From positions 62,001 through 126,000 of the forward strand of contig JAPKEL010000001.1 of the NCBI GenBank assembly GCA_028822065.1: a DNA stretch of 64,000 bases. Reading direction: 5' to 3'. Source of the DNA: Woeseiaceae bacterium. GTDB taxonomy: Bacteria; Pseudomonadota; Gammaproteobacteria; Steroidobacterales; Woeseiaceae. Position 1 is the stretch's first letter; each line of letters opens with the position of its first letter. Below, in pieces: positions 8,737 to 17,875 of this stretch. The translations under genes were made by a program, and so were the position numbers. The notes beneath the pieces were generated by a model. The model worked only from the letters and a program-made list of their open reading frames with translations. It did not search any database and was not told the DNA's origin.

Positions 8737-10395
8737 ATGAAAGAAAAACGCACAATTAGATCACCAAGAGGATCCAATTTAACCGCTAAAAGTTGGTTAA
8801 CTGAAGCACCTCTGAGAATGCTAATGAATAATCTTGATCCAGAGGTAGCAGAAAATCCAGATGAATTGATTGTTTATGGAGGTATCGGTAAAGCGGCTCG
8901 AAATTGGCAATGTTTTGACTCTATTGTATCAAGTTTAACTTCATTGGAAGACGATGAGACGTTATTAATTCAATCTGGAAAGCCTGTTGGGGTCTTTAAA
9001 ACGCATACAAACGCCCCACGAGTGTTGATAGCAAATTCAAATTTGGTCCCAGCTTGGGCGAATTGGGAACATTTTAGAGAGTTAGATAAGAAAGGTTTAA
9101 TGATGTACGGTCAGATGACGGCTGGGTCTTGGATATATATTGGCAGTCAGGGGATTGTGCAAGGCACATATGAAACATTTGTAGAAATGGGAAGACAGCA
9201 TTTTGATGGTAATTTAAACGGCCGTTGGATACTGACTGCTGGATTAGGTGGAATGGGCGGCGCACAACCGCTAGCAGCTACAATGGCAGGAGCATCTATG
9301 CTTGCCATAGAATGCAGTGCTGAACGAATCAAAAAAAGACTGGAAAGTAAGTATCTTGATCGCGCTGTAAATTCACTCGATGAAGCAATGGATTTGATTA
9401 ATGAATCCATACAAAAGAATGAGCCATTATCTGTTGGTTTATTGGGCAATGCTGCTGAAATTCTTCCAGAAATGATTAAACGTGATATTAAACCAGATAT
9501 TGTTACCGATCAGACTTCAGCACATGATCCAGTGAATGGCTATTTGCCAATTGGGTGGAGTATAGAAGAATGGTATGAAAGGCAGGTTTCTGATCCTGAG
9601 TCAGTGGCCGCAGCTGCAAAAAAATCAATGGCAATACATGTAGAGGCAATGCTGCATTTTCATCATGCTGGCATTCCAACGGTTGATTACGGTAATAATT
9701 TAAGACAAGTTGCTTATGATGAGGGTGTTAAAGAAGCATTTGCCTTTCCTGGTTTTGTTCCAGCTTACGTAAGACCCCTTTTTTGCCGCGGTATTGGCCC
9801 GTTTCGATGGGTGGCGTTATCTGGCGATCCTGAAGATATTTACAAAACCGATGCAAAAGTAAAAGAGTTGATCCCAGATGATTTGCATCTGCATAGATGG
9901 ATAGATGCAGCGCAGGAAAAAATAAAATTCCAAGGGTTACCCGCAAGAATTTGTTGGTTAGGTCTGGGGCAACGGGATCGCATGGCACTTGCATTTAATG
10001 AAATGGTTAGAAATGGTGAATTAAGTGCGCCGGTGGTCATAGGGCGGGATCATCTGGATAGTGGGTCAGTTGCTAGCCCTAATCGAGAAACCGAAGCTAT
10101 GATGGACGGCTCCGACGCAATATCAGATTGGCCTTTATTGAATGCACTCTTAAGTACCGCAGGTGGAGCAACTTGGGTATCGTTACATCATGGCGGTGGT
10201 GTTGGTATGGGATATTCTCAGCATTCTGGCTTGGTGATTGTTTGTGATGGCACTATTGAGGCAGATCAGAGAATTTCTCGTGTTTTATGGAATGATCCCG
10301 CAACTGGAGTTATGCGCCATGCGGATGCAGGCTACAAAGAAGCTATTGATTGTGCTAATAAGTATGATCTTAATTTACCAATGACAAAAACTTAG
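8737..10395 (+). CDS. hutU: Urocanate hydratase
   Basis: A 552-residue enzyme of the usual family length that uses tightly bound NAD+ to add water to urocanate, giving imidazolonepropionate. Sequence marks include [20 protein letters not shown] near residues 124-143, the Rossmann-like [30 protein letters not shown], and [19 protein letters not shown] near 478-496. GATGAGGA ahead of the ATG is a good ribosome site. It is the third gene of the operon, 17 nt after hutC and 8 nt before hutH. Confidence 0.97.
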   Translation: MKEKRTIRSPRGSNLTAKSWLTEAPLRMLMNNLDPEVAENPDELIVYGGIGKAARNWQCFDSIVSSLTSLEDDETLLIQSGKPVGVFKTHTNAPRVLIANSNLVPAWANWEHFRELDKKGLMMYGQMTAGSWIYIGSQGIVQGTYETFVEMGRQHFDGNLNGRWILTAGLGGMGGAQPLAATMAGASMLAIECSAERIKKRLESKYLDRAVNSLDEAMDLINESIQKNEPLSVGLLGNAAEILPEMIKRDIKPDIVTDQTSAHDPVNGYLPIGWSIEEWYERQVSDPESVAAAAKKSMAIHVEAMLHFHHAGIPTVDYGNNLRQVAYDEGVKEAFAFPGFVPAYVRPLFCRGIGPFRWVALSGDPEDIYKTDAKVKELIPDDLHLHRWIDAAQEKIKFQGLPARICWLGLGQRDRMALAFNEMVRNGELSAPVVIGRDHLDSGSVASPNRETEAMMDGSDAISDWPLLNALLSTAGGATWVSLHHGGGVGMGYSQHSGLVIVCDGTIEADQRISRVLWNDPATGVMRHADAGYKEAIDCANKYDLNLPMTKT

Positions 10396-10403
10396 GCTTT
10401 ATA

Positions 10404-11924
10404 ATGAAATTACATATAGATAATCAGTTAATAGACTTAGATTGCTTAAGAAAAATTTCTTCTGAATCAGTAATTATTTCGATCGATCAGAGTGTGAAAA
10501 GTAAGGTTGAACTTGCTTTTCAGCATATTCAAGCTTCGATCAATAAAAATGAAACAGTTTATGGCGTTAATACTGGATTTGGAAAGTTAGCAAGAATTCG
10601 TATAGAGAATGAAGATCTGGCAGATCTTCAAAGAAACTTAGTGTGCTCACATGCAGTAGGCGTTGGTGATTTCTTACCTGAAAAGATAGTTAAGATAATT
10701 ATGATACTTAAGGTAGTGGCCCTTTCTAAAGGTTTGTCAGGAGTATGTAATACGGTAATAGAGCGTTTATGCGATCTTATTAATCACCGAATATTTCCGT
10801 GTATTCCAGCTAAAGGTTCGGTTGGAGCATCAGGAGATTTAGCACCTTTAGCACATCTCTCGCAAGTGCTAATCGGAGAAGGAGAGGCTTCCTATAAAGG
10901 TGAAGTTATTAGCGCTAAAGAGGCGTTGCAATTATGCTCACTTGAGCCACTAAAATTAGGACCCAAAGAAGGCTTGGCTTTATTAAATGGGACACAGGTC
11001 TCTACAGCTATTGCTATTAGCGCATATTTTGAGGTGGAAAATTTATTTCAAGCAGCTATATATGCAGGTGCCTTAACGGTGGATGCAATAAAAGGCAGTC
11101 AAAAGCCATTCGATTCTCGTATACATAAAGCCAGAGGCCATCATGGCCAAAAGGTTGTTGCAGAAAAACTAAAATCGTTATTGAAGGGTAGTGAAATCAT
11201 GACTTCACACAATAACTGCGATCGAGTACAAGACCCATACTCCATTCGATGTCAGCCTCAAGTTATGGGGGCTTGCTTGGATATCATGCATCATGTTTCA
11301 TCGGTTTTGGTTATTGAAGCTAATGCTGTTACTGATAATCCTTTGGTATTTGTAGACACTGAAGAAATTATATCTGGCGGAAATTTCCATGCCGAACCAG
11401 TGGCGTTTGCGTCCGATCACCTTGCCTTGGCTATTGCGGAAATAGGGTCGATAGCAGAGAGGAGATGTGCCTTATTAATTGATCCTCAATTAAGTGGATT
11501 ACCTGCTTTTTTAGTAAAAGAAAGTGGCTTAAATTCCGGCTTTATGATTCCTCAAGTTACAGCCGCAGCATTGGTTTCTGAGAATAAGACCTTAGCGCAT
11601 CCTGCAAGCGTGGATAGCATACCGACTTCTGCAAACCAAGAAGACCATGTCAGTATGGCTACACATGCGGCCAATCGTCTTCTGACCATGACTCAAAATC
11701 TGGCTTACGTTATTGCGATTGAGTATTTGAGTGCCGCACAAGGTATAGAGTTTCATCAGCCCCTTAATACTTCGAAACAATTACTCGAAACTATGCTAAA
11801 TATACGCACCGTCTCTGGGTCATTGATTAATGATCGATCGCTAGCTTCAGATATTAAGAGTTTATCTGAATTGATCATTAGCGGAGAGTTTTGCCCACAA
11901 GAATTCGAAATTTTTTCTAAATGA
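10404..11924 (+). CDS. hutH: Histidine ammonia-lyase
   Basis: First step of histidine degradation: deaminates histidine to trans-urocanate. The 506-residue protein contains the Ala-Ser-Gly triad at residues 142-144 (GSVGASGDLAPLAHL), which cyclises to the MIO electrophile. The substrate-site motifs YGVNTGFG (53-60), NGTQ, and QDPYSIRCQPQVMG are also intact. Length and motif spacing fit bacterial HAL. The stop codon overlaps the hutG start (ATGA), so the two are translationally coupled. Confidence 0.97.
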   Translation: MKLHIDNQLIDLDCLRKISSESVIISIDQSVKSKVELAFQHIQASINKNETVYGVNTGFGKLARIRIENEDLADLQRNLVCSHAVGVGDFLPEKIVKIIMILKVVALSKGLSGVCNTVIERLCDLINHRIFPCIPAKGSVGASGDLAPLAHLSQVLIGEGEASYKGEVISAKEALQLCSLEPLKLGPKEGLALLNGTQVSTAIAISAYFEVENLFQAAIYAGALTVDAIKGSQKPFDSRIHKARGHHGQKVVAEKLKSLLKGSEIMTSHNNCDRVQDPYSIRCQPQVMGACLDIMHHVSSVLVIEANAVTDNPLVFVDTEEIISGGNFHAEPVAFASDHLALAIAEIGSIAERRCALLIDPQLSGLPAFLVKESGLNSGFMIPQVTAAALVSENKTLAHPASVDSIPTSANQEDHVSMATHAANRLLTMTQNLAYVIAIEYLSAAQGIEFHQPLNTSKQLLETMLNIRTVSGSLINDRSLASDIKSLSELIISGEFCPQEFEIFSK

Positions 11925-12742
11925 ACATTATGCAACCGTCCGACTCATTTACTTTTCATAATGGACAATCACCATTATTAGTAAGCATTCCTCATGATGG
12001 GAGAAAGTTAATAACAGGTATGTCTTCTCAAATGACTGAAGAAGCACTTACATTGCCTGATACAGATTGGTACGTGAATAATCTTTATGTTTTTAGTCAA
12101 AAACTCGAAGCAAGTGTTATTAGTGCTGATTACTCAAGATATGTTATTGATTTAAATCGATCTTCAGATGATTTAAATTTATATAAAGATCAAAAATCAA
12201 CCGGTCTATGCCCTTTAAAAACATTTATCAATAAAAATATCTATTTATCATCCTGTCAAATTGATGCGAACGAGATAAGCGATCGCATTGGATCTTATTG
12301 GACCCCTTATCATGAAAAAATAAAAACTGTTCTTAATCAGAAAAAAGCTAAATTTGGTTATGCATTACTCTGGGATGCGCATTCCATAAAAACATCCGTC
12401 CCTGGGTTGTTTGATGGTAAATTACCTGATTTAAATATTGGTACTAATTCTGGTGCGAGTTGCCCATCAGAAATTGAAGAAGCGGTTATTAAAATTGCCA
12501 GTGATTCAACTTATTCAACGGTATCAAACCAGAGGTTTAAAGGTGGTTTTATTACACGTCATTACGGCATGCCTCAGAATCGGATTTATGCAATTCAACT
12601 TGAAATAGCCCAAAGTTGCTATATGAATGAGTCCTTATTAACCTATAACAATGAATTAGCCACACAGTTAATGAGCACCTTAAAAATAATGCTTAAAACA
12701 TTTATGATAGCTGCAAAAAAATACAATAAATCTTTGAGCTGA
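11921..12742 (+). CDS. hutG: N-formylglutamate deformylase
   Basis: A 273-residue FGase-family hydrolase that splits N-formylglutamate into glutamate and formate, the last step of the HutF/HutG route. Recognisable parts are PLLVSIPHDGRKL, DTDWYVNNLY, YSRYVIDLNR, WDAHSIKTSVP and RFKGGFITRHYG; the His and Asp residues in these form the metal site. It starts four bases inside hutH; an alternative ATG three codons in (11930) cannot be excluded. The sulfite dehydrogenase gene begins only 2 nt after its stop. The formate product is the substrate of the formate dehydrogenase encoded at 15030-19884. Confidence 0.93.
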   Translation: MNIMQPSDSFTFHNGQSPLLVSIPHDGRKLITGMSSQMTEEALTLPDTDWYVNNLYVFSQKLEASVISADYSRYVIDLNRSSDDLNLYKDQKSTGLCPLKTFINKNIYLSSCQIDANEISDRIGSYWTPYHEKIKTVLNQKKAKFGYALLWDAHSIKTSVPGLFDGKLPDLNIGTNSGASCPSEIEEAVIKIASDSTYSTVSNQRFKGGFITRHYGMPQNRIYAIQLEIAQSCYMNESLLTYNNELATQLMSTLKIMLKTFMIAAKKYNKSLS

Positions 12743-12744
12743 AT

Positions 12745-14061
12745 ATGAAAAAAATAACGGGCTTGCATAATCTTTACGCGAAGAATTCAATATTGGCAGA
12801 TGAAGTGACTTGGGGTAGAAAAACAGACCCAATATCTAGGCGAGGATTTTTAAGAAACAGCGGGCTTATTACTATGAGTGCGGCTTTAGGGGCATCAATT
12901 CCGTTTGCTAAAAATATGCCTGCTGGGCTTATACCGGCAGCATTTGCGCAAACCGATCAATTGTTTGAGTTATTTGGAAAAGACGGATTAACGTTACTAA
13001 ATGATAGGCCCATAAATGCTGAAACTCCGCCTCATCTTCTTGATGAGAGAGTAACATCTGCCTCACGTTTATTCATAAGAAATAATGGCATTCAACCAAA
13101 TCAAGACACAGTCAATCCAGATAACTGGGAGTTAACTATTACTGGTGAATCCTGTATTGAAACTAAGACAATTACTTTAAATGAACTGAAAAATAATTTT
13201 CAGCATCATACACTGCAATTACAACTTGAGTGTGGCGGTAATGGGCGATCTGAATTTTTCCCACCTGCAAAAGGCAATCAATGGTCGACGGGTGCAATTG
13301 GATGCCCAGAATGGACTGGGGTTAGATTGAGCGAAGTCCTTCAGTATGCTGGTATAAAAGAGGACGCCATCTATGTTGCTTATGAAGGAAGGGACAAGCA
13401 TCTCTCAGGCGACCCTTCTAAAAAAGCAATTTCACGTGGCGTTCCCTTGTGGAAGGCGATGGAAAACGAATCGCTTTTAGTCTGGGGCATGAACGGTGAA
13501 GCATTACCGTTAATTCATGGCGCACCTTTGCGTATGATTTGCCCAGGATGGCCAGCATCAGTGAGTGGTAAATGGCTCTCCAGAATATTAATTAGAAATA
13601 AAGTTCATGATGGCGCAAAAATGAATGGTCAATCTTATCGCGTGCCATGCAAACCAATAGCACCTGGAACCAAAGTAGCTGATAAGGATATGTGCATCAT
13701 TGAATCCATGCCGGTGAAATCAATCATTACTTATCCAAAATCGGGGCTTACCCATCTTTTAAAAGATAAACTGAAAATACGTGGCCATGCTTGGGCTGGC
13801 GATTTTAGTGTAAAAAATGTGTACGCCTCTATTGATTTTGGCGCAAATTGGCAGCTGACTAAACTGGAAAAACCAGTGAATAGATTCGCATGGCAACACT
13901 GGAAGCAAGATATAAATTTTCCGGAGACTGGTTATTATGAGGTTTGGGTCCGAGCTGAAGATGAATATGGAAACTCACAGCCAGTGATTCTTCCGCAATG
14001 GAATCCACGCGGTTATTTAAATAATGCATGCCACCGAATAGCGATTAATGTCAGTGCTTGA
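12745..14061 (+). CDS. Sulfite dehydrogenase-like molybdoenzyme (SorA/SoxC family)
   Basis: A 438-residue protein of the sulfite oxidase fold, exported folded by Tat: the N-terminus has SRRGFLRNSG followed by a hydrophobic stretch ending in AFA. The Mo-pterin domain contains LQLECGGNGRSEF with the Mo-ligating Cys at residue 163, and the C-terminal dimerisation domain begins near LKIRGHAWAGD. Family members oxidise sulfite to sulfate in the periplasm and pass electrons to a c-type cytochrome. A cytochrome gene follows at once. The gene lies 2 nt after hutG, so it is probably in the same transcript. Thiosulfate-pathway SoxC and stand-alone SorA cannot be separated reliably here; sulfite as substrate is family inference. 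Confidence 0.85.
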   Translation: MKKITGLHNLYAKNSILADEVTWGRKTDPISRRGFLRNSGLITMSAALGASIPFAKNMPAGLIPAAFAQTDQLFELFGKDGLTLLNDRPINAETPPHLLDERVTSASRLFIRNNGIQPNQDTVNPDNWELTITGESCIETKTITLNELKNNFQHHTLQLQLECGGNGRSEFFPPAKGNQWSTGAIGCPEWTGVRLSEVLQYAGIKEDAIYVAYEGRDKHLSGDPSKKAISRGVPLWKAMENESLLVWGMNGEALPLIHGAPLRMICPGWPASVSGKWLSRILIRNKVHDGAKMNGQSYRVPCKPIAPGTKVADKDMCIIESMPVKSIITYPKSGLTHLLKDKLKIRGHAWAGDFSVKNVYASIDFGANWQLTKLEKPVNRFAWQHWKQDINFPETGYYEVWVRAEDEYGNSQPVILPQWNPRGYLNNACHRIAINVSA

Positions 14062-14066
14062 TTTTT

Positions 14067-14399
14067 ATGTATAAATTAATTTTAATAATACTTAGTTGCT
14101 TATGGGGAAATGCACAAGGCGTCGAGAAAGACCTAGGTACCGGACTCATTATCGCTCCAGGGTGGGAGCTTGTTAGAATGCATTGCGGAGCTTGTCATTC
14201 TTATAAACTCGTAACGGCGCAGCGAGCAGATAAAGAAGGGTGGCGAAGCATGATTCAATGGATGCAAGAAACTCAAAATCTTTGGGAATTTGATGAGGTA
14301 ACTGAAAATGGTATATTGAATTATTTGTCAAACTCATATCCACCACAAGCAAATCGGAGAAGAGCGCCAATTGCGAAAAATTTAATGCCAACGATGTGA
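14067..14399 (+). CDS. Small periplasmic c-type cytochrome (SorB/SoxD-like)
   Basis: A 110-residue protein with an N-terminal signal peptide (hydrophobic LILIILSCLWG ending near AQG) and one haem-binding CGACH motif at about residues 40-44. A distal Met (SMIQWM or the C-terminal M) may be the sixth ligand. A TTG at 14058 overlapping the previous stop is an alternative start, but ATG 14067 gives a cleaner signal peptide. Position right after the sulfite dehydrogenase gene marks it as the likely electron acceptor of that enzyme. Confidence 0.8.
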   Translation: MYKLILIILSCLWGNAQGVEKDLGTGLIIAPGWELVRMHCGACHSYKLVTAQRADKEGWRSMIQWMQETQNLWEFDEVTENGILNYLSNSYPPQANRRRAPIAKNLMPTM

Positions 14400-14415
14400 G
14401 GAGAGGAAAGCAAAC

Positions 14416-15033
14416 ATGAATCGAGTAAAACAAAAATTTATCGTATTTTTCTTTGTGTTATTTTTTGGTGTTTTTATTCAAGCGCAGCAACTTAATAACA
14501 CACTCCACAATGCCATGCAATCGGTAAAAAGTTCTTTAAAAAATATTGTTGAAGCGACAGCTATCGAAATTGATAGGGACGCGAATATCGCTCTCAAATT
14601 ACTCAGTAGTGAGATTGATGATTCAAGTTTATTTATTGACCAAGCCTATGGTTATTTGATTTTCCCTAGAGTGGTGAAAGTCGGAATGGGCGTTGGAATT
14701 GAGACTGGTGAAGGTGTGCTTAGAATTGACGGTTCCAGTGCAGATTATTATCGTCTTTCATCAGGATCACTGGGTTTTCAAATTGGTGCTCAAGCAAAAG
14801 CTATCGTCGTGGCTTTTATGACCGAAGATATTTTGAATAATTTCCGTAATAATCCGGGCTGGAAAGTTGGTGTAGACGGCAGTATTACTATCATCGATCA
14901 AGGTTTAGGCCAATCAATTGATAGCGATAATATATTAGATCCAATTATTGCGTTTATTTTTGATAGTAGAGGCTTAATGTATAGCTTAACTTTGGAGGGG
15001 ACGGTCTTTACTTTGTTGGACAAATCAAATTAG
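14416..15033 (+). CDS. SYLF-domain (Ysc84-like) lipid-binding protein, secreted
   Basis: A 205-residue protein with an N-terminal signal peptide (hydrophobic FIVFFFVLFFGVFIQAQ). The rest matches the SYLF/Ysc84 domain: AYGYLIFPRVVKVGMGVG, then YYRLSSGSLGFQIGAQAKAIVVAF and a later GWKVGVDGS. In eukaryotes the domain binds phosphoinositides and actin; in bacteria the role is unknown, although periplasmic copies are common. The GAGGAGAGGAAAG leader gives a strong ribosome site. It is the last gene of the + strand run, and its stop overlaps the fdsA stop by 4 nt in convergent orientation. A link to sulfite or formate metabolism is not shown. Confidence 0.75.
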   Translation: MNRVKQKFIVFFFVLFFGVFIQAQQLNNTLHNAMQSVKSSLKNIVEATAIEIDRDANIALKLLSSEIDDSSLFIDQAYGYLIFPRVVKVGMGVGIETGEGVLRIDGSSADYYRLSSGSLGFQIGAQAKAIVVAFMTEDILNNFRNNPGWKVGVDGSITIIDQGLGQSIDSDNILDPIIAFIFDSRGLMYSLTLEGTVFTLLDKSN

Positions 15034-17867
15034 TTGACTGTTTCTAGTATTTTACCTTCTTTTTTGGCGCGCATCTTGAACTCCTCCTGCCATTTTGATC
15101 GATGCGTGGCCGGTGTAACTTGGACTGCGGTGACTTTGTATTCTGGGCAGTTCGTGGCCCAGTCACTGTGCTCAGTAGTAACCACATTTGCACCAGTTTC
15201 AGGATCGTGGAAGGTTGTATAAACAACTCCGGGTTGAACTCTTTCGGTGATTTTAGCGGTTAATGTAATATCACCTTTTCTACTGGCAAGAGAGATTCGA
15301 TCACCTTCCTTAATACCTCGTGTCTCAGCATCATGTGGATGAATTTCCAATAAATCCTCATGATACCAGACAATATTTTCTGTTCGTCTCGTTTGTGCGC
15401 CCACATTATATTGTGAGAGAGTTCTGCCAGTTGTTAAGATTAATGGGAATTTTCTAGTGGTCTTTTCTTCGGTAGCCACATAATCCGTTTCAACAAACAG
15501 TCCTTTTCCTCTAACAAAATTATCAATATGCATGATAGGTGTTCCTGTTGGTGCTTTCTCATTGCACGGCCATTGAACACTTCCAAATCTATCGAGAAAT
15601 TCATGTGAGACATTCCTGAATGTTGGTACTAAGAGAGCAATCTCATCCATAATCTCAGATTCACTATTGAAATTCATTGGGTAACCAAGTGCATTAGCAA
15701 GATTTTGAGTGATTTTCCATTCTGACATTCCTTGTCTTGGCTTCATAACGGGCCTAACTCGGTTGATTCGTCTTTCAGCATTAATGAAAGTGCCATCTTT
15801 CTCTAAAAATGAAGTGCCCGGAAGAAAGACATGGGCAAATTTCGCGGTTTCATTTAAGAATAAATCTTGGACTACAATACAATCCATATTGCTAAGCGCC
15901 GCTTCAACATGTTGAGTATTTGGGTCGGACTGGGCGATATCTTCGCCTTGAATATACATACCCATAAATTTGCCAGAAATAGCCGCATCGAACATATTAG
16001 GAATACGATAGCCCGGTTCAGGATCAATTGTTACATTCCAATTTTCTTCAAATATACCTCTAACAGCAGCATCTCCAACGGGCTGATAGCCGGGTAATTC
16101 ATGCGGGAAGGAACCCATATCACAAGATCCTTGAACATTATTTTGTCCTCGGAGTGGATTGACGCCCGCGCCAGAGAAGCCGACATTACCGGTTGCCATC
16201 GCTAAATTGGCCATACCCATAACCATAGTCGATCCCTGGCTATGTTCAGTCACACCAAGGCCATAATAAATTGCTCCTCTTTTAGCGCTGCCATACAAAC
16301 GAGCCGCATCTTTGATACTCTGTGCGGTTACTCCAGCAATACTTGCAACATTATCTGGATCATTTTCGGGCTTAAGTACACATTGTTTCCAAGCATCAAA
16401 AGATTCCATATCACATCTTTCTTTTACATATGCTTCATCGACTAAATTTTCTTTTACGATCGTATGGGCTAGCGCGTTAATGACTGGAACATTTGTTCCT
16501 GGTAAGAGCGGTAAATGATGTTCGGCTTTAATATGCGGGCTTTTTACTAAATCAATCTTACGAGGGTCAAGGACTATCAGTTTTGCGCCTTGTCTTAATC
16601 TTTTTTTCATTTGTGAGGCAAAAACGGGGTGACCAACCGTTGGATTTGCACCAATGACAATAATTACATCCGCGTCCATGACGCTTTCAAAAGGCTGTGT
16701 TCCTGCTGATGTACCAAGTGTTTGTTTAAGGCCATAACCTGTTGGTGAGTGACAGACTCTGGCACATGTGTCTACATTATTATTATTAAACGCAGTCCTG
16801 ACTAGTTTTTGAACCGCATATACTTCTTCAGCTGTGCAGCGGGACGAGGTTATACCACCAATAGATTTTCGTCCGTATTTATTTTGAATTTGTTTGAATC
16901 GTTTAGCGGCAAAAGCAATTGCCTCATCCCAACTGGCTTTTCGCCATGGGTCACCAATATTATCTCGTATTAATGGGTCAAGTACTCGTTCTTTATGAGT
17001 CGAGTAACCCCAGGCAAAACGCCCCTTCACACAACTGTGGCCATTATTTGCTTTGCCTTCCTTGCTTGGAACCATTCGAACTACTTGGTCACCCTTCATT
17101 TCAGCTCTGAAAGAGCAACCTACACCACAATAGGCACAAGTGGTATCGACACTGTGTTCTGGCTGACCATGATCAATGATGCTTTTTTCCATTAAAGTAG
17201 CCGTTGGACAAGCTTGTACACAGGCCCCACAAGATACGCATTCTGAGTCAAAAAATGACTCGTTGATACTTGCTGAAACCTTAGAATCAAAACCTCTACC
17301 CTCAATGGTGAGGGCGAATGTTCCTTGTATTTCATCACAGGCCCTCACGCATCTTGAGCAGACAATGCATTTACTGGCATCAAAACTAAAATAAGGGTTG
17401 CTGTCATCAATCACTGTATTGAGATGATTTTTACCTTCGAGCCCATAACGAACATCACGCAATCCAACTGCACCTGCCATATCCTGCAATTCACAATCAC
17501 CATTAGCTGAGCATGTTAAGCAATCCAATGGATGATCAGAGATATAAAGCTCCATTACATTACGACGGAGTTTTGCAACTTTTTCAGTTTGTGTGCGTAT
17601 TTTCATCCCATCTTCAACAATGGTAGTGCAGGATGCAGGAAATCCTTTTTTTCCTTCGATCTCAACTACGCAAAGTCGGCATGAACCAAAGGATTTTAAG
17701 CTATCTGTAGCACAGAGTTTCGGGACATCTACACCTATTTCTCTGGCCGCTCGCATCACGCTGATGTCAGCTTGAACGCTCATCGGTTTTCCGTCAATTT
17801 CGATGGAAACGGTTTTTTCACAGCGACTTGCTTCAGTACCTAAATCAATTTGTCTGGTTATATTCAT
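15030..17867 (-). CDS. fdsA: NAD+-dependent formate dehydrogenase, catalytic alpha subunit
   Basis: A 945-residue cytosolic Mo/W-bis-MGD enzyme oxidising formate to CO2. Order of domains: a [2Fe-2S] ferredoxin-like start (LCATDSLKSFGSCRLCVVEI), a His/Cys cluster (HPLDCLTCSANGDCELQ), two 4Fe-4S clusters (CIVCSRCVRACD; CVSCGACVQACP), then CAYCGVGCSF opening the catalytic domain. The Mo-ligating position in CARVCHSPTG is cysteine (about residue 372), not selenocysteine. The His-Ser/Arg formate-site context is intact and the C-terminal molydopterin-binding domain (GDRISLASRKGDI) is complete. Fourth gene of the fdhD-fdsG-fdsB-fdsA operon. Confidence 0.94.
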   Translation of the reverse strand: MNITRQIDLGTEASRCEKTVSIEIDGKPMSVQADISVMRAAREIGVDVPKLCATDSLKSFGSCRLCVVEIEGKKGFPASCTTIVEDGMKIRTQTEKVAKLRRNVMELYISDHPLDCLTCSANGDCELQDMAGAVGLRDVRYGLEGKNHLNTVIDDSNPYFSFDASKCIVCSRCVRACDEIQGTFALTIEGRGFDSKVSASINESFFDSECVSCGACVQACPTATLMEKSIIDHGQPEHSVDTTCAYCGVGCSFRAEMKGDQVVRMVPSKEGKANNGHSCVKGRFAWGYSTHKERVLDPLIRDNIGDPWRKASWDEAIAFAAKRFKQIQNKYGRKSIGGITSSRCTAEEVYAVQKLVRTAFNNNNVDTCARVCHSPTGYGLKQTLGTSAGTQPFESVMDADVIIVIGANPTVGHPVFASQMKKRLRQGAKLIVLDPRKIDLVKSPHIKAEHHLPLLPGTNVPVINALAHTIVKENLVDEAYVKERCDMESFDAWKQCVLKPENDPDNVASIAGVTAQSIKDAARLYGSAKRGAIYYGLGVTEHSQGSTMVMGMANLAMATGNVGFSGAGVNPLRGQNNVQGSCDMGSFPHELPGYQPVGDAAVRGIFEENWNVTIDPEPGYRIPNMFDAAISGKFMGMYIQGEDIAQSDPNTQHVEAALSNMDCIVVQDLFLNETAKFAHVFLPGTSFLEKDGTFINAERRINRVRPVMKPRQGMSEWKITQNLANALGYPMNFNSESEIMDEIALLVPTFRNVSHEFLDRFGSVQWPCNEKAPTGTPIMHIDNFVRGKGLFVETDYVATEEKTTRKFPLILTTGRTLSQYNVGAQTRRTENIVWYHEDLLEIHPHDAETRGIKEGDRISLASRKGDITLTAKITERVQPGVVYTTFHDPETGANVVTTEHSDWATNCPEYKVTAVQVTPATHRSKWQEEFKMRAKKEGKILETVN

Positions 17868-17875
17868 ATGGGGCT

